Assembly: GCA_045110475.1 (NCBI GenBank)
Contig: JBGCGC010000106.1
Coordinates: 1-64,000, forward strand
From: Granulosicoccus sp045110475
Lineage (GTDB): Bacteria; Pseudomonadota; Gammaproteobacteria; Granulosicoccales; Granulosicoccaceae
DNA length: 64,000 bases
Direction of reading: 5' to 3'
Below are positions 1 through 9,383 of this stretch, in pieces. The translations under genes and the position numbers were made by a program. The notes beneath the pieces are model-generated. The model was not told the DNA's origin. It was given only the letters and a program-made list of their open reading frames with translations, and ran no database searches. The first letter of the stretch is position 1. Each line of letters begins with the position of its first letter.

Positions 1-14
1 CCGAAGGGCGGCTC

Positions 15-99
15 GTCCAGGGGTCATCCGCGTTGTTGCTCGCTCTCAAGGTATACCCGATACCTTTTCGAGCTCGCGCCTAGCGGCTGACCCCTGGAC
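15..99. repeat. Imperfect palindromic element with 12-bp inverted ends
   Basis: GTCCAGGGGTCA at 15-26 is the exact inverse of 88-99. A central hairpin, AAGGTAT (48-54) and ATACCTT (60-66), flanks the loop ACCCG. Lower-quality pairing joins the two. It lies downstream of plsC and could work as a terminator-like hairpin or be a small non-autonomous element. Its centre resembles that of the 49501-49674 element (GTAT..GGGTATAC), but the ends differ. The window edge prevents seeing whether it extends further left. Confidence 0.5.
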
Positions 100-135
100 A
101 AACCGCTGTTTGAAGCGTTTGAAGGTCACACTACA

Positions 136-873
136 CTAGTAGTCAAATCGATCAGGTACGGTGATCTCGGCCATCCGCCCTTCTATCCAGCTCTCGGTTT
201 CAGTGAGAATCTGTGAAGCGACTTTACCCTCACTTTTAATAACCGGCCCGATGCTCACCGTAACAACGCCGGGCCACTTGATAAAGCCCATGCGTGGCCA
301 GAACTCTCCGGCATTCAAGGCCACCGGCAAGGTATCAACCGGTACGCTTTGCGCAATCATCGCACCACCGACGCGATAATTGGGCTCAGCCCCGACTGGA
401 CGTCGAGTACCCTCAGGAAAAACTATGATCCAGCGGCCTTTTGACAATCGGTCTTCGGCCTGCTCACACATCTGCTTGATTGCCGAGCGGCCCGAATTTC
501 TGTCAATCATGATGAACTTCAGCACATACAGGGCCCAGCCAAAAATGGGGACGTAGAGCAAGGAGCGCTTGGCAACATACACGCTAGGGTAGAACAGCAT
601 TGGCAAAAAGTAGGTTTCCCAGGTTGACTGATGCTTCGCCATGACAACGCAAGGCGTGTCGGGGATATTCTCCATACCATCGACCTGCCAGGTGACACCA
701 CAGATCAAGCGCAGCCCCCAGATGTTATTGCGGTTCCATTGCACGGCAAGTGCATAGCCAATCCGCCAGGAAAACAAACCACAGATGATCACGGGAAGAC
801 CCATAATCAAGGTGTTGATTATCTGCCAGACCCAGAAAACACAACTACGAACCGTCAGCCAGAGTCTATACAT
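136..873 (-). CDS. plsC: 1-acyl-sn-glycerol-3-phosphate acyltransferase (PlsC family)
   Basis: Transfers an acyl group to lysophosphatidic acid to make phosphatidic acid at the inner membrane. The 245-residue protein starts with a hydrophobic membrane segment (about residues 10-40). It carries the family block I H(x4)D/E as H81-QSTW-E86 and block III FPEGT at 152-156. Glu in place of the usual Asp in block I is a known variant. The gene lies 26 bp downstream of gmhB in the minus-strand run glyQ-glyS-gmhB-plsC, an order seen in many gammaproteobacteria. The stop is TAG at 136-138. Confidence 0.92.
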   Translation of the reverse strand: MYRLWLTVRSCVFWVWQIINTLIMGLPVIICGLFSWRIGYALAVQWNRNNIWGLRLICGVTWQVDGMENIPDTPCVVMAKHQSTWETYFLPMLFYPSVYVAKRSLLYVPIFGWALYVLKFIMIDRNSGRSAIKQMCEQAEDRLSKGRWIIVFPEGTRRPVGAEPNYRVGGAMIAQSVPVDTLPVALNAGEFWPRMGFIKWPGVVTVSIGPVIKSEGKVASQILTETESWIEGRMAEITVPDRFDY

Positions 874-899
874 AGGGTACGTTTATCCAGGTAGTCATC

Positions 900-1457
900 T
901 CAGTCCTCCTGCTCCTTGGGTGCAAGCAAGTCATCGACATAGCTTGCCAGATCATCAAACGCCGGGATATGCTCCAGCCCTTTGTGATTATCAAGCGTTT
1001 TCTGGCCTTTGCCAGTGCGCACGATTATTGGTGTGGCGGCTGCAGCCATGGCAGCCTGCATGTCGCGCAGCGAATCACCCACCATGACAACATTGGTCAG
1101 GTCAATTCCAAGTCGCTCACAAATGGTGTACAGCATGCCAGGCGCAGGTTTGCGACATCCACAGTCGTCAGAGTCTGTGTGCGGACAAAATGCAACAACA
1201 TCTATCTTGCCACCCACCTGATTGACTTGCTCATGCATGCGCCGATGGATCTCATGCAGTGTTGTCAGCTCTATCAGGTCGCGTGAAATACCGCTCTGGT
1301 TTGTCGCCACTGCAACGCTCCAACCTGCCTTGTGCAGTCGCGCAATGGCCTCAAGACTACCGTCTATCGGTACCCACTCGTCCGGACTGCTGACAGGGCG
1401 CTCCAGATCCTCGTTAATGACACCATCGCGATCAAGAACAATAAGTTTGGTTGCCAC
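900..1457 (-). CDS. gmhB: D-glycero-beta-D-manno-heptose-1,7-bisphosphate 7-phosphatase
   Basis: A HAD-superfamily phosphatase of the ADP-heptose pathway for lipopolysaccharide inner core. Visible motifs are LDRDGVINED (DxD nucleophile), NQSGISR, the zinc-site pattern CPH...CGC near the middle, and VGDSLRDM. A longer reading frame runs upstream to 1526, but only by reading through the end of glyS. The family N-terminus (VATKLIVLDRDG) points to the GTG at 1457-1455. Its G is shared with the glyS TAG stop, a TAGTG overlap typical of translational coupling. Confidence 0.92.
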   Translation of the reverse strand: MATKLIVLDRDGVINEDLERPVSSPDEWVPIDGSLEAIARLHKAGWSVAVATNQSGISRDLIELTTLHEIHRRMHEQVNQVGGKIDVVAFCPHTDSDDCGCRKPAPGMLYTICERLGIDLTNVVMVGDSLRDMQAAMAAAATPIIVRTGKGQKTLDNHKGLEHIPAFDDLASYVDDLLAPKEQED

Positions 1458-3544
1458 TAGGCTACCTGCCCTGCGCCAGTCGCCTCTTCCGGCCTCAACA
1501 GGCCAAGCTCTGCAGTGCCACAACACAAGCTGTTAACCCGCTGCAGAAGTGCCAGACGATTGGCCCTTAATGCAAGATCTTCATCCATGACCATGACATC
1601 ATCAAAAAACGCATCCACCGTCTGCTTAAGCTGTGCCGTGTCCTGCATCGCCTTTGCGTAATCGCGCTTTGACATGGCAGCCTCGATTGCAGGTTGCACA
1701 ACCTCAAGCTGTTGGAAGAGTGCTGTTTCTGCCGGATGCTTGAACAGTGTGTCATCTACGTGTTCTGGCAGAGCCTGCTCTACCTTCTTGAGGATGTTGG
1801 CAATACGCTTACTGGCCGCCGCCAGCGAGGCTGCCGCATCACTACGCCGAAACTGTTGAATGGCATCGATCCGCGAGACGATGTCCAGTGGACGCGTAAG
1901 CTGTTTGGCCAACACCGCATCGATAGCATCAGCAGCCTTGCCCTGCTCCAGCAGATAACCACGCAGGCGCTCCATGACATAAGCCAGCAACGCATCAAGG
2001 TCTGGATCGGGTAGTCGATGGGCAAAGCTTGCTCGTGACGCACTCAGAAGCTCAACCAGATCAATATCACGCTGCTGCTCGATGATAATGCGTGCAATGC
2101 CAATGGATGCACGACGTAAACCAAAGGGATCCTTGGTGCCCGTTGGAATCATGCCAAGACCAAAGATGCCGACCACCGTATCCGTCTTGTCCGCCAGCGA
2201 CACCACCTGGGATACGTCATCTTCAGGTAACGGGCCACCCGCCTGCTTGGGAAAGTAATGTTGCTCCATGGCCTGTGCCACACTTGCACTGTAGCCTTCG
2301 CGCAATGCATAGTAACGACCGCAAATGCCTTGCATCTTTGCCAGCTCCTTGACAATCTCTGTGTTTAAGTCGCATTTGCACAGGCTGACGGCCGTGGCAA
2401 TTTCATCCTTGTCAACGTTGAGCTGCGCACCCAGCCACTGACCGAGGGTACCCATTCGCGCTACCTTGTCGGCCACGCTGCCCAGCTTCTCCTGAAACAG
2501 CAGCCTGCCCAGCTCTTCCTGATGAGACGCCAGAGGCATCTTCTTATCCTGATTCCAGAAGAACATGGTATCGGCGAAGCGTGGACGAATCACTCGCTCA
2601 TTACCATCAACAACGCTTTGAACATTCACAGACTCAAGGTTTGCAATAGTGATGAATGCAGGCAGCAGGTCACCCTGCGCATCCAGCAAGGCAAAGTATC
2701 GCTGATTTTCCTGCATGGTCTGGATCAAGGCCTCTTTGGGAATCTCCAGAAATTCCTCGTCAAAGCGACCAGCCAAAGCCACCGGCCACTCCACCAGTGC
2801 ATTCACTTCATCGACCAGATCATCGTCCATGACAGGTGAGCCACCCAGCTCGGTTGCAAGTGCGGCTGCCTCTTGAACGATGCGACTGCGACGCTCAACG
2901 GGGTTGGCAATGACATACGCCTTGTGGAGGATGTCTTCATAGGCTGCAGGCTCTGTTACCGGCAGTTCACCAGGTGCGTGAAAGCGATGTCCACGAGTAG
3001 TGTTGGATGCTTTCAGGCCCAACAACTCCAGTGGTACAACGTCGCTACCATGTAGTGCCAGTAACCACACGACAGGCCTGAGAAATTCATGCGAATGGTC
3101 TGACCAGCGCATCCGCTTGGGCATGGGCATGGTCTTGATCAAATCTGGTAATGCCTTTGCCAGCACGTCAGACAAGCTCTTGCCCGCCTGCGTCTGACGC
3201 ACGACAATCCACTCACCCTTGGGCGTATCTACCGTTTGAACATCAGCCAGATCCACATTGGCAGAACGCAGAAAACCCAGCAACGCCTTGGTAGGCTCAC
3301 CTTCTTTATAAGCTGCAGCTTTCGCTGGCCCCCGACGCTCGACAGAGGCATCCGCCTGCCTGTCTCCCACATCCGAAAACAGCGCAGCAATGCGTCGTGG
3401 TGTTGCAAATATTTTTGGTGGTGTCTTGCACAGCTCACTGGTAGCGAGTACTTCGTGCAACACCTTGCCCAGATGCTCAGCCATGGGCACCACCGATGCC
3501 GCCGGCAATTCTTCGCAGCCCAGCTCAATCAGTAAATCAGCCAC
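1457..3544 (-). CDS. glyS: Glycyl-tRNA synthetase beta subunit
   Basis: The beta subunit of the alpha2-beta2 glycyl-tRNA synthetase, which recognises tRNA. The conserved N-terminus LLIELGCEELPA and the C-terminal anticodon-binding/DALR-like region are present. Length is about 695 residues, as expected. An ATG-type start at 3574 is possible, but GTG at 3544 is better: a GGAGG (3553-3557) sits 8 nt upstream, and the protein then begins VADLLIELG, as homologues do. With this start the gene overlaps glyQ by 8 bp, so the two subunits are probably translationally coupled. Confidence 0.95.
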   Translation of the reverse strand: MADLLIELGCEELPAASVVPMAEHLGKVLHEVLATSELCKTPPKIFATPRRIAALFSDVGDRQADASVERRGPAKAAAYKEGEPTKALLGFLRSANVDLADVQTVDTPKGEWIVVRQTQAGKSLSDVLAKALPDLIKTMPMPKRMRWSDHSHEFLRPVVWLLALHGSDVVPLELLGLKASNTTRGHRFHAPGELPVTEPAAYEDILHKAYVIANPVERRSRIVQEAAALATELGGSPVMDDDLVDEVNALVEWPVALAGRFDEEFLEIPKEALIQTMQENQRYFALLDAQGDLLPAFITIANLESVNVQSVVDGNERVIRPRFADTMFFWNQDKKMPLASHQEELGRLLFQEKLGSVADKVARMGTLGQWLGAQLNVDKDEIATAVSLCKCDLNTEIVKELAKMQGICGRYYALREGYSASVAQAMEQHYFPKQAGGPLPEDDVSQVVSLADKTDTVVGIFGLGMIPTGTKDPFGLRRASIGIARIIIEQQRDIDLVELLSASRASFAHRLPDPDLDALLAYVMERLRGYLLEQGKAADAIDAVLAKQLTRPLDIVSRIDAIQQFRRSDAAASLAAASKRIANILKKVEQALPEHVDDTLFKHPAETALFQQLEVVQPAIEAAMSKRDYAKAMQDTAQLKQTVDAFFDDVMVMDEDLALRANRLALLQRVNSLCCGTAELGLLRPEEATGAGQVA

Positions 3545-4487
3545 GTGCAGCACCTCCATCGGCCAACGCGCCATCCGCTTTTTTTAACAAGGGATAGTCC
3601 AGTGCCTTGCGTTTCTCCAGCCACGCCTCTGCTACCTTTCGGGCAAGCGTGCGAACTCTGAGAATATAGCGTTGACGCTCGGTTACCGAGATGGCATGAC
3701 GTGCATCGAGCAGGTTGAATGAATGCGAAGCCCTGAGTACCTGCTCATAGGCTGGCAATGGCAGTTCCGCTTCACACAGAGATGCGCAATCCTTCTCGCA
3801 CTGATCAAACAATGAAAACAGGAACGGCACATCTGCATGCTCGAAGTTGTAGGCCGACTGCTCCACCTCATTCTGATGGAAGACCTCACCATAACTCACC
3901 GGACCCTCCACCGTTTGTCCCCAGACAAGATCGTAAACGGACTCCACGCCCTGAATGTACATGGCCAGCCGTTCGATACCATAAGCCAGTTCACCGAGCA
4001 CAGGCTTACAGGCAATACCACCGCATTGCTGAAAGTACGTGTACTGAGTTACTTCCATACCGTTCAGCCAGACCTCCCAGCCCAGACCCCAGGCACCAAG
4101 CGTTGGTGACTCCCAGTTATCCTCAACAAAGCGGATGTCGTGCTCAAGAGCGTTAAAGCCCAACGCGTCCAGACTGCCCAGATACAGCTCCTGCATTCCT
4201 TCAGGCGAGGGCTTCATGGCAACCTGAAATTGATAGAAATGCTGCAGGCGGTTGGGATTGTCCCCGTAACGGCCATCGGTGGGGCGTCTCGATGATTGTG
4301 TATGGCAGGCAAACCATGGTTCGGGCCCGATAGCGCGAAGGAAGGTTGAGGGATGAAAGGTACCCGCACCCATTTCCATATCATATGACTGTTGCACCAG
4401 ACACCCCTGGCTGGCCCAGTAGTTCTGGAGGATGGCGATCATACCCTGAAAAGTCTTTACGTCAGGCTGCGCTGCAGCGTCGTTCAT
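3537..4487 (-). CDS. glyQ: Glycyl-tRNA synthetase alpha subunit
   Basis: The catalytic alpha subunit of bacterial-type glycyl-tRNA synthetase. It opens with the family signature KTFQGMIAILQNYWASQGC and contains the class II motifs (for example ATFHPS-like and RYGDNPNRLQHFYQFQV). I chose ATG at 4487, giving 316 residues, because homologues begin a few residues before KTFQG. A TTG at 4499 would add MLFI. It is the first gene of the minus-strand glyQ-glyS-gmhB-plsC run, and its promoter must lie in the 4488-4800 interval shared with glnA. Confidence 0.95.
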   Translation of the reverse strand: MNDAAAQPDVKTFQGMIAILQNYWASQGCLVQQSYDMEMGAGTFHPSTFLRAIGPEPWFACHTQSSRRPTDGRYGDNPNRLQHFYQFQVAMKPSPEGMQELYLGSLDALGFNALEHDIRFVEDNWESPTLGAWGLGWEVWLNGMEVTQYTYFQQCGGIACKPVLGELAYGIERLAMYIQGVESVYDLVWGQTVEGPVSYGEVFHQNEVEQSAYNFEHADVPFLFSLFDQCEKDCASLCEAELPLPAYEQVLRASHSFNLLDARHAISVTERQRYILRVRTLARKVAEAWLEKRKALDYPLLKKADGALADGGAARG

Positions 4488-4784
4488 AATGAAAAGCAAG
4501 CTCGATTGAAAGTGGATACGAAGCCTTAAGTACAGACTCCCGAGAGACGCGACAGTGTACTTTCTCTGCCAATAATGCGAAACGTTGAGGCGATGTAATA
4601 CCGCAAGGATATCGGCTTATGTGAGCATCAGGCTGAACGACTTGATCAACGCCGATTGGAAAACCCGTCAGGGCACCTGCCCGGAGAACGTCTGCCGTGT
4701 AACGGTTTCGACCACTGGCCTTGATAGAGTAGAATAATGTGTGCCACTGCGCAGTACCAGATATCCTGTTCCCGCCTGCAATGT

Positions 4785-4832
4785 TGCACCAAAATATTGC
4801 ACTATTTCGTCTAACGCACTATTTTAGTGCGT
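4785..4832 (+). promoter_or_regulatory. Two NtrC-type boxes upstream of glnA
   Basis: A perfect 8-bp-arm palindrome, ACGCACTATTTTAGTGCGT, sits at 4814-4832. A half-conserved site, TGCACCAAAATATTGCA, is at 4785-4801. The known NtrC consensus is TGCACC-N5-GGTGCA, and the core GCACTNTNTTAGTGC recurs upstream of ntrB. From the inferred start near 4922 the sites are centred at about -100 and -129, close to the spacing of E. coli glnAp2 enhancers. Binding is inferred, not shown. Confidence 0.8.
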
Positions 4833-4894
4833 TTTTCATGCTTGCAGAATACGCAAGTCACTGTATTACCTAGTTATTTTTGCATGCCAACTTA

Positions 4895-4910
4895 TGGTAC
4901 AGACTCTGCA
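4895..4910 (+). promoter_or_regulatory. Sigma-54 (-24/-12) promoter of glnA
   Basis: TGGTAC-AGACT-CTGCA matches the sigma-54 consensus TGGCAC-N5-TTGCA, with GG and GC elements exactly 12 bp apart. It lies 63 bp downstream of the strong NtrC-type box and about 70 bp upstream of the glnA start. The predicted transcript starts near 4922. The RBS GAAGGA at 4966-4971 precedes the ATG at 4981. Confidence 0.82.
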
Positions 4911-4980
4911 CCATAAGCACCGTTACGCGCGCGGCAGGCGCGTGTAGTTACATCAAACAACAACCGAAGGAAAACAGCAC

Positions 4981-6390
4981 ATGTCAGCAAGTGATGTCCT
5001 CAAAACCATCAAGGAAAACGAGGTCAAGTTCGTGGACTTCCGCTTTACCGATCCTCGCGGCAAGGAACAACATACCTCTATCCCTGCGAAGTTGATCGAC
5101 GCCGACGTCTTTGAAGACGGGCAACCGTTCGACGGTTCCTCCATCGCAGGCTGGAAAGGCATCAACGCCTCCGACATGCTGCTGATGCCAGATGCCTCTA
5201 CAGCCGTCATGGATCCCTTTGCCGAAGCCGCACAACTGAACATCCGCTGCAATATCGTTGAGCCAGACACCATGGAAGGCTACGAGCGCGATCCTCGCTC
5301 ATTGGCTATTCGTGCAGAAGCGTATTTGCAGTCCACCGGAATTGCCGATACTGCCTACTTCGGGCCAGAGCCAGAATTCTTCATCTTTGATGACGTTCGA
5401 TGGTCAACCGAAATGAAAGGCATGAGCTACGCCATCGATTCTGAGGAAGCGGCGTGGAACTCCGGCAAGAAAATGGAAGGTGGCAACATCGGCCATCGCC
5501 CCGGCGTCAAGGGTGGCTACTTTCCTGTGCCTCCTGTTGATTCGCACAGCGACCTGCGTGCCACCATGTGTACCGTGCTTGAAGAGATGGGCGTAACTCC
5601 AGAAGTTCATCACCACGAAGTGGGTACTGCTGGCCAGTGTGAGATCGGCACCAAGTTTGACACCCTCGTCAAGCGCGCTGATCAGACTCAAATTCTAAAA
5701 TATGTTGTACAGAACGTTGCGCATCGTTACGGCCACACAGCCACGTTCATGCCCAAGCCCATCGTTGGCGACAACGGTAGCGGCATGCACGTTCACCAGT
5801 CCTTGTTCAAAGGCGGTGAAAACATGTTTTCTGGCGACCTCTACGGTGGCCTATCAGAAATGGCACTGCATTACATCGGCGGCATCATCAAGCACTCACG
5901 TGCTATCAACGCTTTCTCCAATGCCTCTACCAACAGCTACAAGCGACTGGTACCTGGCTTTGAAGCGCCGGTTATGCTTGCCTACTCTGCACGCAACCGC
6001 TCAGCCTCAATTCGTATTCCCTATGTTGGCAATCCTAAAGGTCGTCGTATTGAAGTTCGATACCCAGACCCTACCGGCAACCCATACCTGACATTTGCAG
6101 CACTGATGATGGCAGGCCTTGATGGCATCCAGAACAAGATTCATCCTGGCGATGCGTCAGACAAGGATCTCTACGACCTGCCCCCGGAAGAAGCCGCCAA
6201 TATCCCTCAGGTGTGTTCATCACTGGATATGGCACTTGAAGAGCTGGACAAGGATCGTGGCTTTTTGACTGCCGGTGGTGTGTTCTCTGATGAATTGATT
6301 GATGGCTATATTGCACTGAAGATGGAAGAAGTGACTACGTTGCGTATGTCTACTCATCCGGTTGAGTTTGATATGTATTACAGTTGCTAA
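4981..6390 (+). CDS. glnA: Glutamine synthetase, type I
   Basis: Makes glutamine from glutamate, ammonia and ATP; the central nitrogen-assimilation enzyme. Its 469 residues equal the E. coli GlnA length. Conserved blocks include FDGSSI, the metal/active-site stretch around GPEPEFF, NGSGMHVHQS and the ATP-site region. The tyrosine in DLYDLPPEE, near residue 400, is the adenylylation site, so control by GlnE is expected. Transcription is probably sigma-54/NtrC dependent. Unlike the usual glnA-ntrBC order, ntrBC starts about 7 kb downstream behind an inserted minus-strand cassette. Confidence 0.97.
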   Translation: MSASDVLKTIKENEVKFVDFRFTDPRGKEQHTSIPAKLIDADVFEDGQPFDGSSIAGWKGINASDMLLMPDASTAVMDPFAEAAQLNIRCNIVEPDTMEGYERDPRSLAIRAEAYLQSTGIADTAYFGPEPEFFIFDDVRWSTEMKGMSYAIDSEEAAWNSGKKMEGGNIGHRPGVKGGYFPVPPVDSHSDLRATMCTVLEEMGVTPEVHHHEVGTAGQCEIGTKFDTLVKRADQTQILKYVVQNVAHRYGHTATFMPKPIVGDNGSGMHVHQSLFKGGENMFSGDLYGGLSEMALHYIGGIIKHSRAINAFSNASTNSYKRLVPGFEAPVMLAYSARNRSASIRIPYVGNPKGRRIEVRYPDPTGNPYLTFAALMMAGLDGIQNKIHPGDASDKDLYDLPPEEAANIPQVCSSLDMALEELDKDRGFLTAGGVFSDELIDGYIALKMEEVTTLRMSTHPVEFDMYYSC

Positions 6391-6456
6391 TCACCACCGC
6401 ACCACATGGCGATTTAGTATATTGAATCCCTGCTATCAGCAGACATCGTAAAAAAC

Positions 6457-6483
6457 ACAAAGCCCTGTCTATCAGGGCTTTGT
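6457..6483 (+). terminator. Rho-independent terminator after glnA
   Basis: An 11-bp perfect stem, ACAAAGCCCTG and CAGGGCTTTGT, with a 5-nt loop (TCTAT) is followed by a short T-rich tail. It is 66 bp after the glnA stop and faces the end of the convergent S41 gene, so it may serve both directions. Confidence 0.85.
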
Positions 6484-6585
6484 TGTTTCTGGTGCTTGTA
6501 TATTAATAGAGCAAGCTATTGTTACGAAAAAATGTTTATCTTTCTGACTAACATGCGCCCATCTCATAGCAGGCGCATATCACGC

Positions 6586-8013
6586 CTAATTCCTTAACAA
6601 CTCCTGCGCAGCCATCAATCCTGTGTCCTGTCCGTTCTGTCGGTCTTCCAGTGTGAAAAATGCCGCTTCTACATCCACGGGCACGCCCTGGTCTTCCAGG
6701 AACTCACCATCAGCGCTGAAGTAATACTCGCTGGACATAGTGAACGTGATGCCATTTGGCAGGGACTTGGGAAGAATGTCCGAGAATATGCCCTGCGTAG
6801 CCTCACCGACTAGCCGTGCATCGGCTACCTCTCGCATTGCCAGGGTAAATACCTCAGCAGCACTGGCCGTTGCCGTACTGGTGAGCAGTACAACAGGTTT
6901 CAGAAAACTGCTGCGTGTCGTTGGCTCTATGAACACATCACTTAGTGGCAAACGTGTATCACCCAATCTGGCTTGTTTCTGCCAGCCGAGGGTACGCTCA
7001 TCGGCAAATCGGCTTGCAATGCGTGCACTGGTGCCGTCGTCGCCACCGCCGTTAAAGCGCAAATCTATGATCATCGAATCCACATCTGCAAGGTCATCAA
7101 TGATGTCATCAAACATCTCGTCCACGGCATCGAGTTGATCTACCGGAAACTCTGAATCGGTATAACCGGCCATGGCAAACAGATTAAGGTAGCCAATATT
7201 GTTGGGCAGAACGGACCAGACAGCCTGTCCGGATTCGTGCTCTATAACAGGCGCATCCTCTTCAAAGGAATCCGCAAGAATCTCAAATGCTCTTTCGATC
7301 TGTTCTTCGAAGTATTCATCAATTTCCACCTCACTGCCTGCAGGCAGTTGTTCGAATTCCTGCTCTACAGTATCAAAGAAAGTAGGCTTTCCTCCGAAGT
7401 CAAAATCCAGTTCGCCATCGGCAGATGCCACTTCAACATGTCCATCCGCTAGTGGCTCAATCATTCGGGCGAGGATATCCAGCAAGTCAAAATCACTGAT
7501 GTCTGCTGTTACTTCAGGGCGCCAGATATCGCGCTGTTGCATCCAGTCAACTTGCTTGAGTTCAAAGAATGCGTAGTAGTCATTGAAGTTCTGCCAGAAG
7601 ATATCAAAGTCTCTTATTGCATCATCAACAAAGCCATCCTCATCAAAATTTGCAACCAGCGATGAAACGCAGCTTTCTGGCAACAAGGTCTGTCTCTCAA
7701 AGTCGACAGGCGGCACCTTTGCACCGAAGAAGGAATTCAACAGGACTTGCCCATCGGCAGCAAGTTGCACATCGCTGGAAAGTTGCTCGTAGGATTCCTC
7801 AAACGGGGCATCAAACGTCTGGCAAGTCTGCCCGGTGAATTGATAGTACTGGAAGTCTGCGGCTTCAATGGTCAGTGCCAGTCCATAGGCTGGAGCTACC
7901 CAGTTACCTTCCAATGATAGCGGCATTGTGGTGTCATCGTTATCGTCAGAGTCACTGCAGGCACTTAACGCAAAAGAACATACGGCAAGTGCAATAAGGG
8001 ATTTCTTGAACAC
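6586..8013 (-). CDS. S41-family peptidase-like lipoprotein
   Basis: A 475-residue exported protein with a type II signal peptide; the lipobox LSAC gives a cysteine near residue 19, followed by an acidic linker. The C-terminal half resembles the S41 (C-terminal processing/tricorn-like) core: DLRFNGGGDDG, then TATASAAEVFTLAM with the likely nucleophilic serine, then GEATQG. No PDZ domain is evident, and the lysine of CtpA-type enzymes is not visible after the serine, so the S41B/tricorn-type branch is more likely. The start is GTG at 8013. It follows the kinase gene of the RstAB-like cassette and has its own promoter with the same RstA-like box as the cassette, suggesting it is a target of that system. 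The substrate is unknown. Confidence 0.8.
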   Translation of the reverse strand: MFKKSLIALAVCSFALSACSDSDDNDDTTMPLSLEGNWVAPAYGLALTIEAADFQYYQFTGQTCQTFDAPFEESYEQLSSDVQLAADGQVLLNSFFGAKVPPVDFERQTLLPESCVSSLVANFDEDGFVDDAIRDFDIFWQNFNDYYAFFELKQVDWMQQRDIWRPEVTADISDFDLLDILARMIEPLADGHVEVASADGELDFDFGGKPTFFDTVEQEFEQLPAGSEVEIDEYFEEQIERAFEILADSFEEDAPVIEHESGQAVWSVLPNNIGYLNLFAMAGYTDSEFPVDQLDAVDEMFDDIIDDLADVDSMIIDLRFNGGGDDGTSARIASRFADERTLGWQKQARLGDTRLPLSDVFIEPTTRSSFLKPVVLLTSTATASAAEVFTLAMREVADARLVGEATQGIFSDILPKSLPNGITFTMSSEYYFSADGEFLEDQGVPVDVEAAFFTLEDRQNGQDTGLMAAQELLRN

Positions 8014-8046
8014 GTTTATTTTCTCTATTGGATTAGTAGTTCACCA

Positions 8047-8087
8047 ATAGTAACCACAACGTTATCCGCTCTTTGTAACAGTATGTA
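8047..8087 (-). promoter_or_regulatory. RstA-like box and -10 element upstream of the S41 lipoprotein gene
   Basis: Read on the minus strand, 8087-8074 is TACATACTGTTACA, one mismatch from the published RstA box TACATNTNGTTACA. It is followed after 21 bp by TACTAT (8052-8047), a plausible -10. The upstream box of the MipA operon is nearly identical and has almost the same spacing to its -10 (22 bp). No good -35 is seen, as expected for an activator-dependent promoter. Confidence 0.65.
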
Positions 8088-8108
8088 GATGAAATTTTTT
8101 AAGCACTT

Positions 8109-9371
8109 TTATTCAAAGACAATAGAAATTCTTGCACCTTGCAACACCGGGCAACTATCAATCTCAACAGACCCGTCATACCGCTGTGCGATGCGATTGA
8201 CTATCGCAAGGCCAAGGCCATGTCCTTTCTCCGTGCTGTTGTTCTCACCGCGAGTAAAAGGCATGAGTACAGTTCTATATTGCTGTGGCGGGATGCCTGG
8301 GCCATCATCGCTAACAACAAGGCGCGTGCCCTTGGCTGTGCGACTTAATTCGATATGTACTGTATGTCGGGCAAATTTAAGCGCATTTTGTACAAGGTTT
8401 CCCAGTAGCATCGTAAAGTGGTTTTCATGTCCCCGAAGCTGATGCTCGCCCTGCATGTTCAGTGTTATGGATATGTCCTCGTGACGATGAAGCTCTACGC
8501 ACTGAGTAATCAACCGCTCTATCGGCAGAACCTCGGAATACTTCTCTTGCAACACATAGTCCAGCCTGGCAAAGTCCAGCAGCGAGCTCACCAGATTTTC
8601 CATTTCTGAGATATCTGCACTGAGTCGTTGGGTATATTTTCTCTTTGCCTCAGGGTCTCGTGTGTCCTCAAGGGTATCGATACCGAAACGCAACCGCGCC
8701 AATGGCGTCCTGAGATCATGACTAACAGCAGAACTCAGCAATTTATTATCACTGATCAGTGTCTGTATGCGTTCAGCCATTCGGTTGAATTCAACTTCTA
8801 TATCGGCTATGTATGAAACTCCATCGGTATCGACACGCCTGTCCAGCTTGCCACTCCCGAATTCCCTTGCCGCAGAACTTAGCCGAGTCAATCGACGGAT
8901 TAGCGGGTACAACCACAGCAACAACAAAGTCAACACAAATAGATAGAAAGCAGCGGTAAATATCAGCTTGGTCACTGATTGCGAGCCTGCATTGTAGTTA
9001 GAGGGGTTTATCGTCAACACCTCCCCATGTACCGGAAGGTAATAGTGCAGCGATACCCCCTCATCAGAATCCAGCACCAGTGCTTCGCCAGTTTCAAATG
9101 CCACCTGCATGTCCAGTGGCAGCGCAAAATTCTCACTTTTCTGCAGGGACATTCTCAGGAAATTCGTATCCACATCTCGCTCAAGAGCTTCCTGAGGGTT
9201 GGCAGTGGCGTCCAATACAGCCGCTACCTTGGCGCCCATTTCCTGATATATCTGGACATCATCACTGATGTTGTCATTGGAAACACGATCAAACAACTGA
9301 TCAAGCGTCCAACCCACTCCCACGATAGCGGCCAGCACCACCAACAGAAGTGAGCCAATCAGAACGCGCAT
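8109..9371 (-). CDS. Sensor histidine kinase, RstB-like
   Basis: The membrane sensor of a two-component system. Its 420 residues contain TM1 (about 4-22), a roughly 110-residue periplasmic domain, TM2 (about 136-156), HAMP, the HisKA box with phospho-acceptor H218 in SHDLRTPLARLRFG, then a HATPase domain with N-box NLVQNALKFA, G1 DDGPGIP and G2 GHGLGLAIV. It sits 12 bp after the regulator gene in the MipA-DUF3019-regulator-kinase operon. The box type at nearby promoters and the domain order point to the RstB branch. The stimulus is unknown. Confidence 0.9.
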   Translation of the reverse strand: MRVLIGSLLLVVLAAIVGVGWTLDQLFDRVSNDNISDDVQIYQEMGAKVAAVLDATANPQEALERDVDTNFLRMSLQKSENFALPLDMQVAFETGEALVLDSDEGVSLHYYLPVHGEVLTINPSNYNAGSQSVTKLIFTAAFYLFVLTLLLLWLYPLIRRLTRLSSAAREFGSGKLDRRVDTDGVSYIADIEVEFNRMAERIQTLISDNKLLSSAVSHDLRTPLARLRFGIDTLEDTRDPEAKRKYTQRLSADISEMENLVSSLLDFARLDYVLQEKYSEVLPIERLITQCVELHRHEDISITLNMQGEHQLRGHENHFTMLLGNLVQNALKFARHTVHIELSRTAKGTRLVVSDDGPGIPPQQYRTVLMPFTRGENNSTEKGHGLGLAIVNRIAQRYDGSVEIDSCPVLQGARISIVFE

Positions 9372-9383
9372 TGGTCGAGTCCG

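Noticed and set aside
785..1087. Plus-strand frames opposite plsC, gmhB, glyS and glyQ
   Set aside because: They are shadows of strongly conserved minus-strand genes and show no protein family pattern.
900..1526. Longer gmhB starting at 1526
   Set aside because: It would need a 70-bp overlap with glyS; the GTG at 1457 matches the family N-terminus and couples to the glyS stop.
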